Source: Methanosarcina sp. DH2 (GTDB lineage Archaea > Halobacteriota > Methanosarcinia > Methanosarcinales > Methanosarcinaceae). Taken from it: a DNA stretch of 64,000 bases. Made by a program: the position numbers and the translations under genes. Below are positions 55,278-64,000 of this stretch, piece after piece (the stretch's first letter is position 1; every line of letters begins with the position of its first letter). The stretch lies in contig NZ_WJBI01000017.1 in the NCBI RefSeq assembly GCF_020804225.1, positions 17,179 to 81,178 of the forward strand. Reading direction: 5' to 3'. Under the pieces are notes generated by a model that worked only from the letters and a program-made list of their open reading frames with translations, did no database searches and was not told where the DNA came from.

Positions 55278-56197
55278 TATTATATTTGGGCATGTTATTC
55301 GAAGAATATCATGTGTTTTTTTTCTTTCTTTTTCCCTCGTTTTTTCTTTTTGCCTTTATTTTTTCTATTATTGTTACTTTTCTCATTATGAATAAGATAC
55401 AAATAATTCTCAAAATTAGAGCACTGAGTTTTCAGAGCTAATTTAAGACGCTTTAATCAGAACCATTTTTATCCGAAACCATATATAATTGACTGCATAT
55501 ATTAGATATTTACTTGAATTTTCTTTTGAATAAATTCTTCAATTTTTGGGAGTGAGCAATCGGGCGATGATAATTTCCTTGACCAGTATACGTGTCGGAT
55601 TTTGTGATTCGTTAAACCCTTAAACGCTTTATTTTTTTCTATTCAAGTCTTTGATTTATTTTTTATTTGGTTTACCTTTGAGCCGAATGGGGAATTATTT
55701 TCAGCTTAATGAGAGATTTAGAAAGGGAGTGGTGATATCATTTTATGTGAATGTGACGAGTTAGTGGAGGAAGACATTTTTAAAGATTATATAAAAACTT
55801 CTGCTAGTCCTTCCACCAGAACCATAGGTCACAGGAAATGCGGGATTATTTTCAATTTTATTGATGACAAAAGTTAGAAAAAATATTCTTCTCGAAAAGA
55901 ATTGAAAATTTTGGCAGCGAAATTTGCAGATAAAAAATGAGTTACTTAAGGAAAATATCGAAAAACTCCTGCTTGAAGTGGACAGACTCAAATCCCATGG
56001 TCAACTATCGGATGCCGAAATACTAATTGATGCATATAGGAAGATTCTGGAGTCGAAAAGCACACTGAAGATCCATCAGAATCAGAACCACGTTGACAGC
56101 AACGCATCTTGTCGGAAATTACTTTCTGGCTTCTTGACACATAAATTTTGAATGTATTAGATCACCAAACTATTATTTATTTTCAGGAGGTAACACT
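55278..56197. other. AT-rich stretch with one doubtful small frame
   Basis: About 900 bases without a convincing gene. A frame at about 55924-56151 (KENIEKLLLEVDRLKSHGQL, then DAEILIDAYRKILESK) looks coiled and coding-like, but it has only a TTG start without a ribosome binding site, so it may be the relic of a larger protein. The end of the stretch (about 56180-56197) carries the AGGAGGT ribosome binding site of the next gene. Confidence 0.35.
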
Positions 56198-57187
56198 TTG
56201 AAACTACGTATAACAACTTTCAACCTGGAAAACCTCGATGACAAGCCCGGCCAAAAACCAACGCTGGAAGAGCGCATTGCGGTTATGCGCCCTCAACTGC
56301 AGAGAATAGATGCTGATATCCTGTGCCTTCAGGAAGTCAACGGCCAGGAAGAAATAGGACACCCTCGCCGCCTTCTAGCTCTGGACGCCCTTCTCAAGGA
56401 TACGCAGTATGCCAGCTTTAACAGGGTATCGACTATGGATGAGGGAGGGGCACAGGTTTATAATGAGCGTAACCTCGTTATCGTGAGCCGCTTCGAGATC
56501 CTGGAACATCAACAGTACAAACACCGTTTTGCTCCTGCTCCGCTTTACAGAATAGTAACGGCAGTAACGAATGGAGGGGGAGAACAAACCGCGAAAGAAA
56601 TCACCTGGGAGAGGCCAATCCTGCACGCTAAAATCAAGATTGGAGGAAAGATCCTAAATGTTGTTAATCTTCATTTGAAATCCAAAATACCCACGGACAT
56701 TCCAGGGCAGAAACTGGACAACTACACCTGGAAAACAGCCTCAGGCTGGGCAGAGGGATACTTCATCTCTTCCATGAAAAGAGTAGGACAGGCTCTGGAA
56801 ACCAGGATGTTAATCGATAAACTATTTGATGAAAATGAAAATGCCTGGATTGTAGCTTGCGGAGACTTTAATGCGGACTTCGATGACGTGCCTGTGGAAG
56901 CTATCCGGGGGAGGGTTGAAAATACAGGCAATGGCGAGCTGGCAAGGCGCATCATGTTGCCCTGTGAAATGAGCATTCCTGAATCCGCCCGTTTTTCGCT
57001 TTACCACCAGGGCAAAGGGAATATGCTGGACCATTTGCTGGTATGCAGGGATATGCTGGCGTACTATAAGGGTTCCGAGGTGCATAATGAACTGTTGCAT
57101 GACGAATCTATTGCCTTTGCGACAGACATTAAATTTCCGGAATCAGACCATTCACCGGTGATCGCGGAATTTGAAATGCCTGATTGA
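56198..57187 (+). CDS. Endonuclease/exonuclease/phosphatase family protein
   Basis: Metal-dependent phosphodiesterase or nuclease of the EEP superfamily, 329 residues, no signal peptide. Motifs: TFNLENLD (7-14), CLQEVN (about 47-52, catalytic Glu), VNLHLKSKIP (about 154-163), CGDFNADFDD (about 218-227) and SDHSPVIAEFE (about 313-323). The TTG start is supported by the strong AGGAGGT 8 bases upstream. DNA nuclease, sphingomyelinase-like or nucleotide phosphatase activities are all possible. The even codon usage and bacterial-style sequence suggest it may have been acquired by transfer. Confidence 0.87.
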   Translation: MKLRITTFNLENLDDKPGQKPTLEERIAVMRPQLQRIDADILCLQEVNGQEEIGHPRRLLALDALLKDTQYASFNRVSTMDEGGAQVYNERNLVIVSRFEILEHQQYKHRFAPAPLYRIVTAVTNGGGEQTAKEITWERPILHAKIKIGGKILNVVNLHLKSKIPTDIPGQKLDNYTWKTASGWAEGYFISSMKRVGQALETRMLIDKLFDENENAWIVACGDFNADFDDVPVEAIRGRVENTGNGELARRIMLPCEMSIPESARFSLYHQGKGNMLDHLLVCRDMLAYYKGSEVHNELLHDESIAFATDIKFPESDHSPVIAEFEMPD

Positions 57188-57773
57188 ACTGCCTGATTGA
57201 ACTGCCTGATGATTTTTTTTAAACTAAAATTGTAACTGTCCCTTATTCTATTTATAAATATGATTCTTGTAAGATCACAAGATGATAAATGACCGGAAAT
57301 TCTCGGACAACTTCTTTGACACCAGTGCCCATAGCTACGGGGCTGAGTGCAGGAGGAGAGTTCAGGGGTTTAATGGCAGGGGATCTGCAGCGGGTCTTTT
57401 AGTTATTCGTGCAAAGGTTTTCACTTGAAATTGAATGGGTCTATTCAAAAGCTTATCCCAAAATCTATTTCTATGAAGCTTGTATTTTAAACGACCAATC
57501 GAGTCCCTGATTATGAAAGGTAAAATGAAAGGTAATTCTGAAAACTGTTAATGATTAAGAATAAAAGGGCGCTGGAATAAACTCAATAATAAAAATTATG
57601 CAACATTTCGGCCTTTAAATGAGAATCTACTTTTGTCTTAAAATTACTTTATATACAATTGTCTTAAAATTACTTTATACAATTTTCTTCGAAAGTAGGA
57701 AAAAAATTGTATAGCTACAAAAAAATATAGAAATAGTTACAATTATAGCTTTTTCTCCCCTGGCAAGATATAT
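57188..57773. other. Spacer with short repeats
   Basis: The stop codon of the previous gene lies within a 13-base tandem repeat (GCCTGATTGAACT, two and a half copies). At 57634-57682 the word TTGTCTTAAAATTACTTTATA is duplicated. Between 57290 and 57420 the text (GGGGCTGAGTGCAGGAGGAG) is GC-richer and may be gene debris, but no frame holds. Nothing else is seen. Confidence 0.45.
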
Positions 57774-58094
57774 TTACTTCACCAAAATAGTAGCATAAAA
57801 ACGATCTATGATCGAACTCTCTCCTTCCCAGTCACGCCAGTTTCTGATGCTAAGCTTGTGAGACCCAGTGCCCGATGCGCGAAACTGGAATACTCTCACG
57901 CCTGCTGCACCAATTGCATCTCCCACTTTCTCGAAACTGTCACCTACCGTTTCCAGTCCTCCGGCGGTCTCAACCTTCCATCGGTAGCCGGTAGTGGGAT
58001 TCTCGTTTAAACGTACAGTTACGGGGCTCTGAGCCTCAACCTCTAAGGTACGGCCCTTATCCTGGTCGTTCAGTATCATCACAAACTTCTCCAA
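57774..58094 (-). CDS. Chagasin-type cysteine protease inhibitor (I42 family)
   Basis: Inhibitor of papain-like cysteine proteases, 106 residues. The first inhibitory loop is NPTTGYRW (32-39); the second is the glycine-rich GAAGVRVFQF region (about 62-71) and the third is the RNWRDWEG segment (about 84-91), matching the three-loop arrangement of chagasins. It lacks a signal peptide. It is one gene from a papain-like peptidase on the same strand, so it may protect the cell from that enzyme. Confidence 0.88.
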   Translation of the reverse strand: MEKFVMILNDQDKGRTLEVEAQSPVTVRLNENPTTGYRWKVETAGGLETVGDSFEKVGDAIGAAGVRVFQFRASGTGSHKLSIRNWRDWEGESSIIDRFYATILVK

Positions 58095-58600
58095 TAAAGG
58101 TTTCAGATCTCTATTTCTAAGAAAAACAGCGGCAGAGAAGCCGTATTTTCAGCCGATTTCCTCAAGGTCCGCGCTTCTAGCAAGACGCTGCCCATCTTTA
58201 TCAAATTTATGTTTCATGGGTCATGCTAGCGCTTTTCATTTAGTAATAAAGACCTGAATTAAATAAAATATATTACAAATGCATTACAAATACAATACGT
58301 AATTACTAATTCATATTACATTATACTACAAATACGATGCATAATTACTAATTCGTATTATATTATTCTCGATGAAATACTCCAAAACTCATTATCAATC
58401 TTTTTCAAAATTGAACTGATAAATCCCAAGGTAATATTCCGGGCGTGATTCGGTATGTCTGAATCTGAAGAATAATGATATTCTGGTTCCAAACAGTTGG
58501 AAATAGGTTCGGAATGAGTCATATACTTTAGCTTTAAGTCTTCTTACAACAGGCTACATGCAGAAAGATGTTCTCGTACTACGTCTCGTACTGCGGCTAA
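58095..58600. other. Spacer with a diverged direct repeat
   Basis: At 58267-58322 and 58325-58372 an AT-rich unit of about 50 bases with TACAAATAC, TAATTACTAATTC and TATTATATTAT is duplicated. No gene is seen. Confidence 0.5.
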
Positions 58601-58631
58601 AGTCAATATTTATCTATTTTTGTCTTCACCT

Positions 58632-58689
58632 GCATATTACGTTGTTTATTCAGGAGACTACCGGCAGTCTCCTGAATAAAAGAATATGC
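58632..58689. terminator. Long perfect hairpin downstream of the C1 peptidase
   Basis: TTTATTCAGGAGACT at 58645-58659 and its exact complement at 58666-58680 form a 15-base stem with a 6-base loop, extended by an outer GCATATT/AATATGC pair. On the minus strand it stands about 44-100 bases after the stop of the C1 peptidase gene, a good place for a transcript end or 3' stabiliser. It could alternatively be a small palindromic insertion. Confidence 0.5.
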
Positions 58690-58732
58690 TGGACAGATAT
58701 CTCTATTCCGGTTAATCTCGCCTTTTACGATT

Positions 58733-59845
58733 TTATGCATGGGGCAGAGGTATGTCTCGACTGAGAGTTTCGCGAGCTCTACTCCGAGAGCTCTCGAGTT
58801 CAAGTCCAAAATTCCCTGTTTCAACCCATTTCATTGAGATAAGAGACCAGAAGTCCAGTGCAAACTTGTTCAGGACGTATTCATAGGGCAGCCAGCCATA
58901 CCCCTTATCACCCCAGGCTGTACCCCAGGAATTGCGAATAAGGAAAGCACCAGTGAATTCTTTGTTGCTAAGGGTGTTTCTGATTTTCATTTTGTCATCA
59001 TAGCCGATAGCAACGACCGCGTGACCCCATATTGCCTTCTCGTCGAGGCCTGGGAAAGGAATTCCACCTTTGATATCTGTATCATTGAAGGAGGGAAACC
59101 CAAAGAAGCCGAACATTGAGGGGATTCCTGCCGCCAGATACTTTTTTACACTGAAAAGGACATCCTCGGGCGGCAAATTCATGCCCTGCGGGTCGTGGCA
59201 GAAGTAGTTAAGGGCTTCGAAGTTGTCCGCAAGTGAATATACAAAACTTGAAGGTTCGTCATCAAAGGTCGGTTCTCCGTTCGATCCCGGGTTTTTCCTG
59301 TTGGTGTAAGGAAAATATTTTTCAGGTGGGACACCACAAAGAGCAAGCGCCCCCATAGTATTTCGGAGCCATGCTCCGGTATCTCCCTTGACTCCCATCA
59401 GGTTCCTGGTTGTCTTGTAGACAAACAGTCTTGACCCGTCAAGATGCTTCCCAAATGCCCGCCGCTGGAAGTATTCTATCACTCCCAAGCCTGCATGGGC
59501 AGTACAGGAGCCCAGATCCAATTGATCTTCAATCGGCGAACACCAGTTCCTGAGATCTACGGAAACGGGTAGTTCCAGAGCTCCAAGTTCCTTTCTGGAA
59601 GCTGGAATTCCGAGTTTTTCTGCCATCTCGGGAATCTGAGCGCTTTCCTCTGTATAGTCTTTTAAGGACGGTAACGGAGGGAGCCATCCGGTTCCAAAAC
59701 TCTCTCCAGTTTCCGGAATTTTCACCTTTTCGAAGGCAGCTGCTATTCCAATCATTTCATTACCCCACTCACTTTGGTTTATTGCCTTTTGTATCCTATA
59801 AAATAATTCGTTTACCTGATATTGATTATTATTTAAATTTTGCAT
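58733..59845 (-). CDS. Papain-like cysteine peptidase (C1 family)
   Basis: Cysteine protease of 370 residues. Catalytic residues are visible: Gln108 in CSPIEDQ, Cys114 in LGSCTAHAG, His275 in WGHAVVAIGYDD and Asn305 in NSWGTAWGDKGYGW. An N-terminal region of about 90 residues precedes the mature domain (which starts VDLRNWCSPIEDQ), a likely propeptide. No signal peptide can be seen. The C-terminal ~30 residues are extra. It lies downstream of an M28 peptidase on the same strand, with a gap of about 165 bases. C1 peptidases are uncommon in archaea, and this one looks bacterial in type. Confidence 0.9.
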   Translation of the reverse strand: MQNLNNNQYQVNELFYRIQKAINQSEWGNEMIGIAAAFEKVKIPETGESFGTGWLPPLPSLKDYTEESAQIPEMAEKLGIPASRKELGALELPVSVDLRNWCSPIEDQLDLGSCTAHAGLGVIEYFQRRAFGKHLDGSRLFVYKTTRNLMGVKGDTGAWLRNTMGALALCGVPPEKYFPYTNRKNPGSNGEPTFDDEPSSFVYSLADNFEALNYFCHDPQGMNLPPEDVLFSVKKYLAAGIPSMFGFFGFPSFNDTDIKGGIPFPGLDEKAIWGHAVVAIGYDDKMKIRNTLSNKEFTGAFLIRNSWGTAWGDKGYGWLPYEYVLNKFALDFWSLISMKWVETGNFGLELESSRSRARETLSRDIPLPHA

Positions 59846-60011
59846 CGAAAATTTTGGTTTTTATCTTTTGCCTGATGCACCGATAATAAGCCAGTATTTT
59901 TTCCAGGACACTCGAATATTCATATCTTTTTTCTGATTTTCTGCTCAGTATATATCTCGGTTTCTGTGCCAGTTAAGCTTGGAAAACTGCCCCCAATCCA
60001 GACAAAGGCGT

Positions 60012-61271
60012 TCAGGGTGACTGCGACTCGTTAACACCAAGCAGCCTAAAAGTAACAGCGAGATTCATCCGAACAATATCCAGTGCAAGACCGTAGTTGA
60101 TGTGGTCAAGCGTGTCATTAGCAGTATGGATATTTATGTTTGAGCTATCGGTTCCCTCGATCGTGAGAACCGCAGGAATAAGCTCATTGATAAAAGGTAC
60201 ATGGTCACTTGCGAATGGGTTCTCTGATGTCTGGACAGTCAATGATGTGTATGTCGCAGCTGCTTCAGCAAGTTTTTCCATTAAAGTCCTGGAAACTGGA
60301 GCCCCTTCGAGCAAGACCGTTGGCAATGCGGTATTTAATGTCGCAACCATATCCATATTGATGACTGCACTGATACGGGCGCGTTCACTGGCTTCCAACC
60401 CGCTGACATATTGTTTACTCCCGTGAAGCCCCTGCTCCTCCCCACCAAATAGTATGAGTCGCAGGTCATGTTTTGCAGAATGCTCAGCAAGCACACGTGC
60501 GATCTCCAGAACCCCTGCAGCACCGCTTGCATTGTCATCTGCGCCTGGAGCGGGCGCCTCCCTTCCCCCAGTAAGGTTAACCGAATCCAGGTGAGCAGTA
60601 ACAAGTACCAGTTTACGGACTCCATTTTCAGTACCTGGACGATCTGCTATGACATTATAACTCCCGCCACTTCCAACATTTATTGGAAGCAATTCCACCT
60701 GATAACCAAGGCTCTGAAACTGATCTGCCGCCCATGTCGCTGCACTGGTAAATTGAGAGCTTAAGGAATGGCGAGTCAGGAAATTCACCAGTGAGCTCAG
60801 GGAAGAACTGTATCTAGATTGTGATACCGCCTCAATTTTTGCCTGCACCCTTGGAACGGCCAGCTGGGCTTCAGGTTTCACGATGTCCATAATTACGCTG
60901 TCCATTGCCAGTGGGCGCACTGCCCACCAGTCATCCTTGCTTTCAGCGAAACGGCTTACTTCTTCGGGAAGCAAGTCGACTACTATATAACGGCCTTTTT
61001 CTATGACTAGCCGGGCTTCGGGATATGTATTCTGGAATGCCCTGCCGGTCTGGATAACAAGGTAAAGCTGGCCTTCCAACTCGCGGGTCTCTGCCGGGTC
61101 GAGACTTACGCCTGCCTGTCTGGCTTTATTGGTGAAAGCATTCCATTCTTCAGAATCTGTCCATACTACAGTTTGATCCCCAAGACGAACACAGTGCGCT
61201 CCGTAACTCCTTGCCGATTCCTCAGCAATGCGTTTTTCGCTGGAGTCCGAGAGTAATATATACCTCCCCAT
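60012..61271 (-). CDS. M28-family zinc aminopeptidase
   Basis: Di-zinc peptidase of 419 residues. Zinc ligands and catalytic residues are in place: His227 and Asp229 (VTAHLDSVN), Asp245 (GADDNASG), Glu278 (GGEEQGLHG, catalytic or metal), Asp307 (NMDM) and His357 (SDHVPF). The first ~150 residues form an N-terminal domain of unknown type, without signal peptide. The Tyr/Ser-rich linker around 150-175 connects both. It lies 21 bases after the small unknown gene on the same strand, so these two are probably co-transcribed. Confidence 0.9.
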   Translation of the reverse strand: MGRYILLSDSSEKRIAEESARSYGAHCVRLGDQTVVWTDSEEWNAFTNKARQAGVSLDPAETRELEGQLYLVIQTGRAFQNTYPEARLVIEKGRYIVVDLLPEEVSRFAESKDDWWAVRPLAMDSVIMDIVKPEAQLAVPRVQAKIEAVSQSRYSSSLSSLVNFLTRHSLSSQFTSAATWAADQFQSLGYQVELLPINVGSGGSYNVIADRPGTENGVRKLVLVTAHLDSVNLTGGREAPAPGADDNASGAAGVLEIARVLAEHSAKHDLRLILFGGEEQGLHGSKQYVSGLEASERARISAVINMDMVATLNTALPTVLLEGAPVSRTLMEKLAEAAATYTSLTVQTSENPFASDHVPFINELIPAVLTIEGTDSSNINIHTANDTLDHINYGLALDIVRMNLAVTFRLLGVNESQSP

Positions 61272-61292
61272 TATCTCACCTCCGAATACAGG

Positions 61293-61622
61293 TTAGGAAG
61301 ATGCTGGCAACTGCCGCACCTTCAGAATCCCCGCATCAATCTGAAGGATTTCCAGGATTCGAGGCGGTCGAACATTGCCTTCAAAAGATACACGCACACG
61401 TCCAGGACCCTCTATCTCCCAGTGTCCATTAATTCCACGAGAGGCATCACTAGGACCAATTTCCCAATCGATGAATACTCCATCTGGCCTGAACTCGATC
61501 CCTCCCCGGCCGCGAGCTCGCGGAAAGTCGTACTCAATTGGTCTATATACAGTTATTCCATTCGTATCTTCCTCAAAGGAGTGCATCCATTCCTGAAAGA
61601 TTTCGTTAGGCAATTCGGTCAT
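61293..61622 (-). CDS. Small unknown protein of the peptidase cluster
   Basis: Protein of 109 residues (ELPNEIFQEWMHSFEEDTNG, RGRGGIEFRPDGVFIDWEIG), predicted beta-rich, with two GxxW-like repeats. No known family was recognised. It ends 21 bases before the M28 peptidase and shares its strand; it could be a small inhibitor, chaperone or propeptide-like partner. The start ATG at 61622 is preceded by GATAAACT. Confidence 0.6.
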   Translation of the reverse strand: MTELPNEIFQEWMHSFEEDTNGITVYRPIEYDFPRARGRGGIEFRPDGVFIDWEIGPSDASRGINGHWEIEGPGRVRVSFEGNVRPPRILEILQIDAGILKVRQLPASS

Positions 61623-61810
61623 AGTTTATCCTTTTATCCTTACCAAAACAGAAGTCCTCAATTACCCAGCTCATGTATTCATAACCGGTACTGACGGCTC
61701 CATTGTGAGTTATTCCATATTTGTAGTATAACGCAGAGCCAGTACGGTAATAAAACACGTCAAGGCGTTTCACCCTGGCTTTTCTCCCACGTTCTCGACA
61801 AACTTTTTAC

Positions 61811-61960
61811 CTTCAGGTGCTTTTTCCATCTCTGCGCTTTCTGCCGCAGTAAGGAACGATGAGTGCGGCCCGTTCCGCATATCTACGTTGAGTTGGCACC
61901 TCAGAAGACTCTTCTATTTTCCCTAGGCTTTTTACTCTCAGGTGCTGATACTTCTGTCCT
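61811..61960 (-). pseudogene. Relic of a second M43 metalloprotease 3' end
   Basis: The plus-strand text at 61811-61880 (CTTTTTACCTTCAGGTGC, CCATCTCTGCGCTTTCTGCC, GCAGTAAGGAACGATGAG) closely matches the end of the intact M43 gene at 61980-62055. It has no intact frame of its own. The following bases to 61960 (TTTTTACTCTCAGGTGCTGA) repeat the first part once more. Confidence 0.75.
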
Positions 61961-61974
61961 TTCCATAGGTTATT

Positions 61975-62982
61975 TCACCTTGGCATAGGCACTTTACCTT
62001 TAGATGGTGCCTTTTCCATCTCCGCGCTTTCCGCTGCAGTAAGTAATGATGACCTAGGTCCTTCGAGGCATGCATTTATACGGGTTGCCTGACCCTGTGT
62101 GAACATCACCATACATTTATCGTCTACATAGTCCATGTAATTCATGAACATATCACCATCTGGTGCATTGTTGCAACTTATACGTGGGAATCCTGGAGAG
62201 CCATAGTTAGGTCCTCCCTGATTTGGAGTATCATCAACCTCGTCCGTGCCTGCACATCCAGTACCGTCATCCCCCCAGATATGGAACAGGTCCAACCAGT
62301 GGCCTACTTCATGGGTTGCAGTTCGTCCTTTGTCAAATGGCGGTTTGGCAGTTCCAGTAGTACCAAACCCTGTATGAGTAACTACAACACCGTCCGTTTC
62401 AGCTGGCCCTCCTGGAAACTGTGCATAACCCAGCAGACCTCCACCAAGCTGACAGACCCAAATGTTTAGATAACGGTCTGTCGGCCACGCATCCTTACCA
62501 CCAGCTGATGTGGATTTCACTTTGTCATTGGTACCAAAGGAAACCGCTGAGGTCTGAGTGCGAGTTATTCCTGTAGTCGGATTTCCATCCGGATCTTTTG
62601 TTGCAAGGAAAAACTCAATCCCCAGGTCTGCTGTAAGATTACTCCAGACAGAAGGTACCTGCGATATATCTGAATTCAACTTGCGGAAATCTTCGTTAAG
62701 AACATCTATCTGGCTCTGGATCTGGTCATCAGAGATATCCTGCTCTTCTTTATTCCATACAACATGAACTACTACAGGAATCCGGACGATTTCGGTCCGA
62801 GATACTGCCCGTAAGCCCGTTTTATATGCGAGAGCCAAATTTTCAATTTGATTACGCTCTCTAACGTACGACGCCGATTCTGTAAGCAACCTGCGATGAA
62901 CTTCCATTACTCCACATTTGCGTTTAGTTGGTGCCTCAGGTGACGCTTCCCCGCTCTCCTTACTTTCAAATTTTTCTACCAT
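61975..62982 (-). CDS. M43-family (pappalysin-type) zinc metalloprotease
   Basis: Metalloprotease of the metzincin clan, 335 residues. The extended zinc motif [11 protein letters not shown] has His224, Glu225, His228 and His234; the Met-turn is in [10 protein letters not shown] (Met283). The N-terminal segment has a cysteine-switch-like motif [11 protein letters not shown] (Cys23), which in the family keeps the enzyme latent until the propeptide is cut. No signal peptide is visible. Identification is firm for the family (ulilysin-like archaeal M43); substrates are unknown. It is the first gene of the minus-strand peptidase island. Confidence 0.92.
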   Translation of the reverse strand: MVEKFESKESGEASPEAPTKRKCGVMEVHRRLLTESASYVRERNQIENLALAYKTGLRAVSRTEIVRIPVVVHVVWNKEEQDISDDQIQSQIDVLNEDFRKLNSDISQVPSVWSNLTADLGIEFFLATKDPDGNPTTGITRTQTSAVSFGTNDKVKSTSAGGKDAWPTDRYLNIWVCQLGGGLLGYAQFPGGPAETDGVVVTHTGFGTTGTAKPPFDKGRTATHEVGHWLDLFHIWGDDGTGCAGTDEVDDTPNQGGPNYGSPGFPRISCNNAPDGDMFMNYMDYVDDKCMVMFTQGQATRINACLEGPRSSLLTAAESAEMEKAPSKGKVPMPR

Positions 62983-63965
62983 ACGTATACATCCCTCACT
63001 CAGTTATTCGTTCGGATCATTTATTCGGAACTCCAGATATGGAAATCGGTAAGGTTCATTTCGATATCATCCCAGGTCAATTGCGCCTTGATATACCTAG
63101 ATATTAATCCATATCTGCCTGAATACAAAAATGACAAACTTTTTACAGACCAATTTTACAGACCAATTATTGATCCAAATATCCAGCGAAAAACAATTCT
63201 TGTCTGACAACTAATTCTGCCTTACAGTTAAAGATAATTTAAGCTGCCGGAGCCCATATTAATTATATAATATATATAAATAATATATAATAATAATCGA
63301 ATTTAAGATACTCAACAATAATTAGAATAACTCAGGATTCTTACCTTTTTTATTCAGATTTCGTCCCCATAAGGAAGAATCAGCTACGGTAAGAAGTAAA
63401 CAAAATATCAGAAACTACACAGAGGCGCCGTTGGCTTATTTCGTGCAGGCCGTCCCTAAATGTAAATTATAACAAGGAAATAGGTAGCAATGGAAAACTT
63501 GGCTCTGTAGAAACCCTTAATTAAATCCAAATTATTTCTATATTTTTTTGTTTAGTTATACACTATCAGCAAGTTTTATTTCTTTGACTTGATTATAGAA
63601 CTTTCTTACCCTCAGTACTTCTCCGAACTTCCTTTTGACAATAAAGTGTAACTTAACAATGATGCCTACTATGTTTAATTTTATACATAGAGTGCGTAAG
63701 TCCTACGGGATAAATACTGGCTTTAAGGTCAATGTGTGCATGAATTTCGGAGAAAATTTAAGTTCTGAATTTAAAGCTAACGTTACCAATTATCCAATTG
63801 TGTGGATAATGTGAACTTTAAGACAGCCTCTAAGCTTCGGCTCTCTATGCCTTTTCTTGCCTTAGATTCAAGAATCTGAGACTTATGTGACTACCCCTGG
63901 ACTAAAGAATTAGGTGAATGTAGTATGTAGACAAATTCTGAGGAACAACCAAGAAAATATTCTGA
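62983..63965. other. Gene-free AT-rich stretch at the right end
   Basis: About 980 bases with no supported gene. The left end is the leader of the M43 gene. There is a TATATAATATATATAAATAA run at about 63267-63285. The remaining text contains pieces such as GGCGCCGTTGGCTTATTTCG that look like relics but cannot be assigned. Confidence 0.4.
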
Positions 63966-63967
63966 TT

Positions 63968-64000
63968 TGGAGAACCTGTGCAGCCAAACACAATCGGAGG
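63968..64000 (+). pseudogene. Start of a partial copy of the EamA transporter gene
   Basis: GGAGAACCTGTGCAGCCAAA followed by CACAATCGGAGG matches the transporter gene at about 54640-54671 with one difference. The sequence before 63968 is unrelated, so the copy begins here inside the gene and continues beyond the window. Confidence 0.85.

Overview
The window looks like chromosome of a methanogenic archaeon of the Methanosarcina type. The pointers are the archaeal RNase P / ribosomal protein L15e operon, large MEDS-PAS-HisKA_2 sensor kinases, surface proteins that combine right-handed beta-helix, PKD and beta-propeller repeats, tandem DUF2207 plus LemA genes, frequent GTG and TTG starts, and long AT-rich intergenic stretches. 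No rRNA, tRNA or CRISPR array was recognised.

Layout. 1-0.96 kb is empty. 0.96-3.05 kb (minus) holds the housekeeping operon rpl15e, RNA-binding protein, rnp3, rnp2, with overlapping genes. 3.35-10.05 kb (minus) holds two paralogous multi-PAS sensor histidine kinases. 10.4-15.2 kb (plus) holds two DUF2207 membrane proteins and a LemA protein. 15.2-16.9 kb is a repeat-rich gap with what looks like a decayed IS200/IS605-type element. 16.9-19.7 kb is a YprA/MrfA-like DUF1998 helicase. 19.8-25.8 kb (minus) holds two paralogous secreted surface proteins. 26.6-29.3 kb holds inorganic pyrophosphatase and a COG2509 FAD-dependent dehydrogenase.

Defence region, 29.4-53.0 kb. A leader of about 550 bp is present in three diverged tandem copies and runs straight into a type I restriction-modification operon: hsdR, hsdM, a PD-(D/E)XK nuclease with a Zn-finger-like N-terminus, and hsdS. 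Downstream lies a mosaic of small modules: HepT/MntA toxin-antitoxin, a zinc-ribbon membrane protein with an in-frame stop, a Fic protein, a DUF4143 AAA ATPase, a frameshifted mntA, a RelE-type toxin-antitoxin pair, a fic fragment, a PfkB-like/AAA+ fusion protein, a second zinc-ribbon protein and a YgjP-like metallopeptidase. The modules are separated by several families of dispersed repeats, including multi-hairpin arrays, repeated copies of the hsdS 3' end with its downstream sequence, and a G-rich inverted-repeat element that brackets the PfkB/AAA+ gene. My reading is that this is a cassette-like platform in which hsdS-tail and hairpin repeats are the recombination joints. That is inference, and it is the best candidate here for something undescribed.

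53.2-64 kb. A gene fragment is followed by a drug/metabolite (EamA) transporter. Then come a decayed IS110 transposase, an endonuclease/exonuclease/phosphatase enzyme and a peptidase island on the minus strand: a chagasin-type inhibitor, a papain-like C1 peptidase, an M28 peptidase, a small unknown and an M43 metalloprotease with a decayed second copy of its 3' end. The last ~32 bases of the window repeat an internal piece of the EamA gene almost exactly, so this ~9.3 kb block may be an insertion bracketed by a partial duplication.
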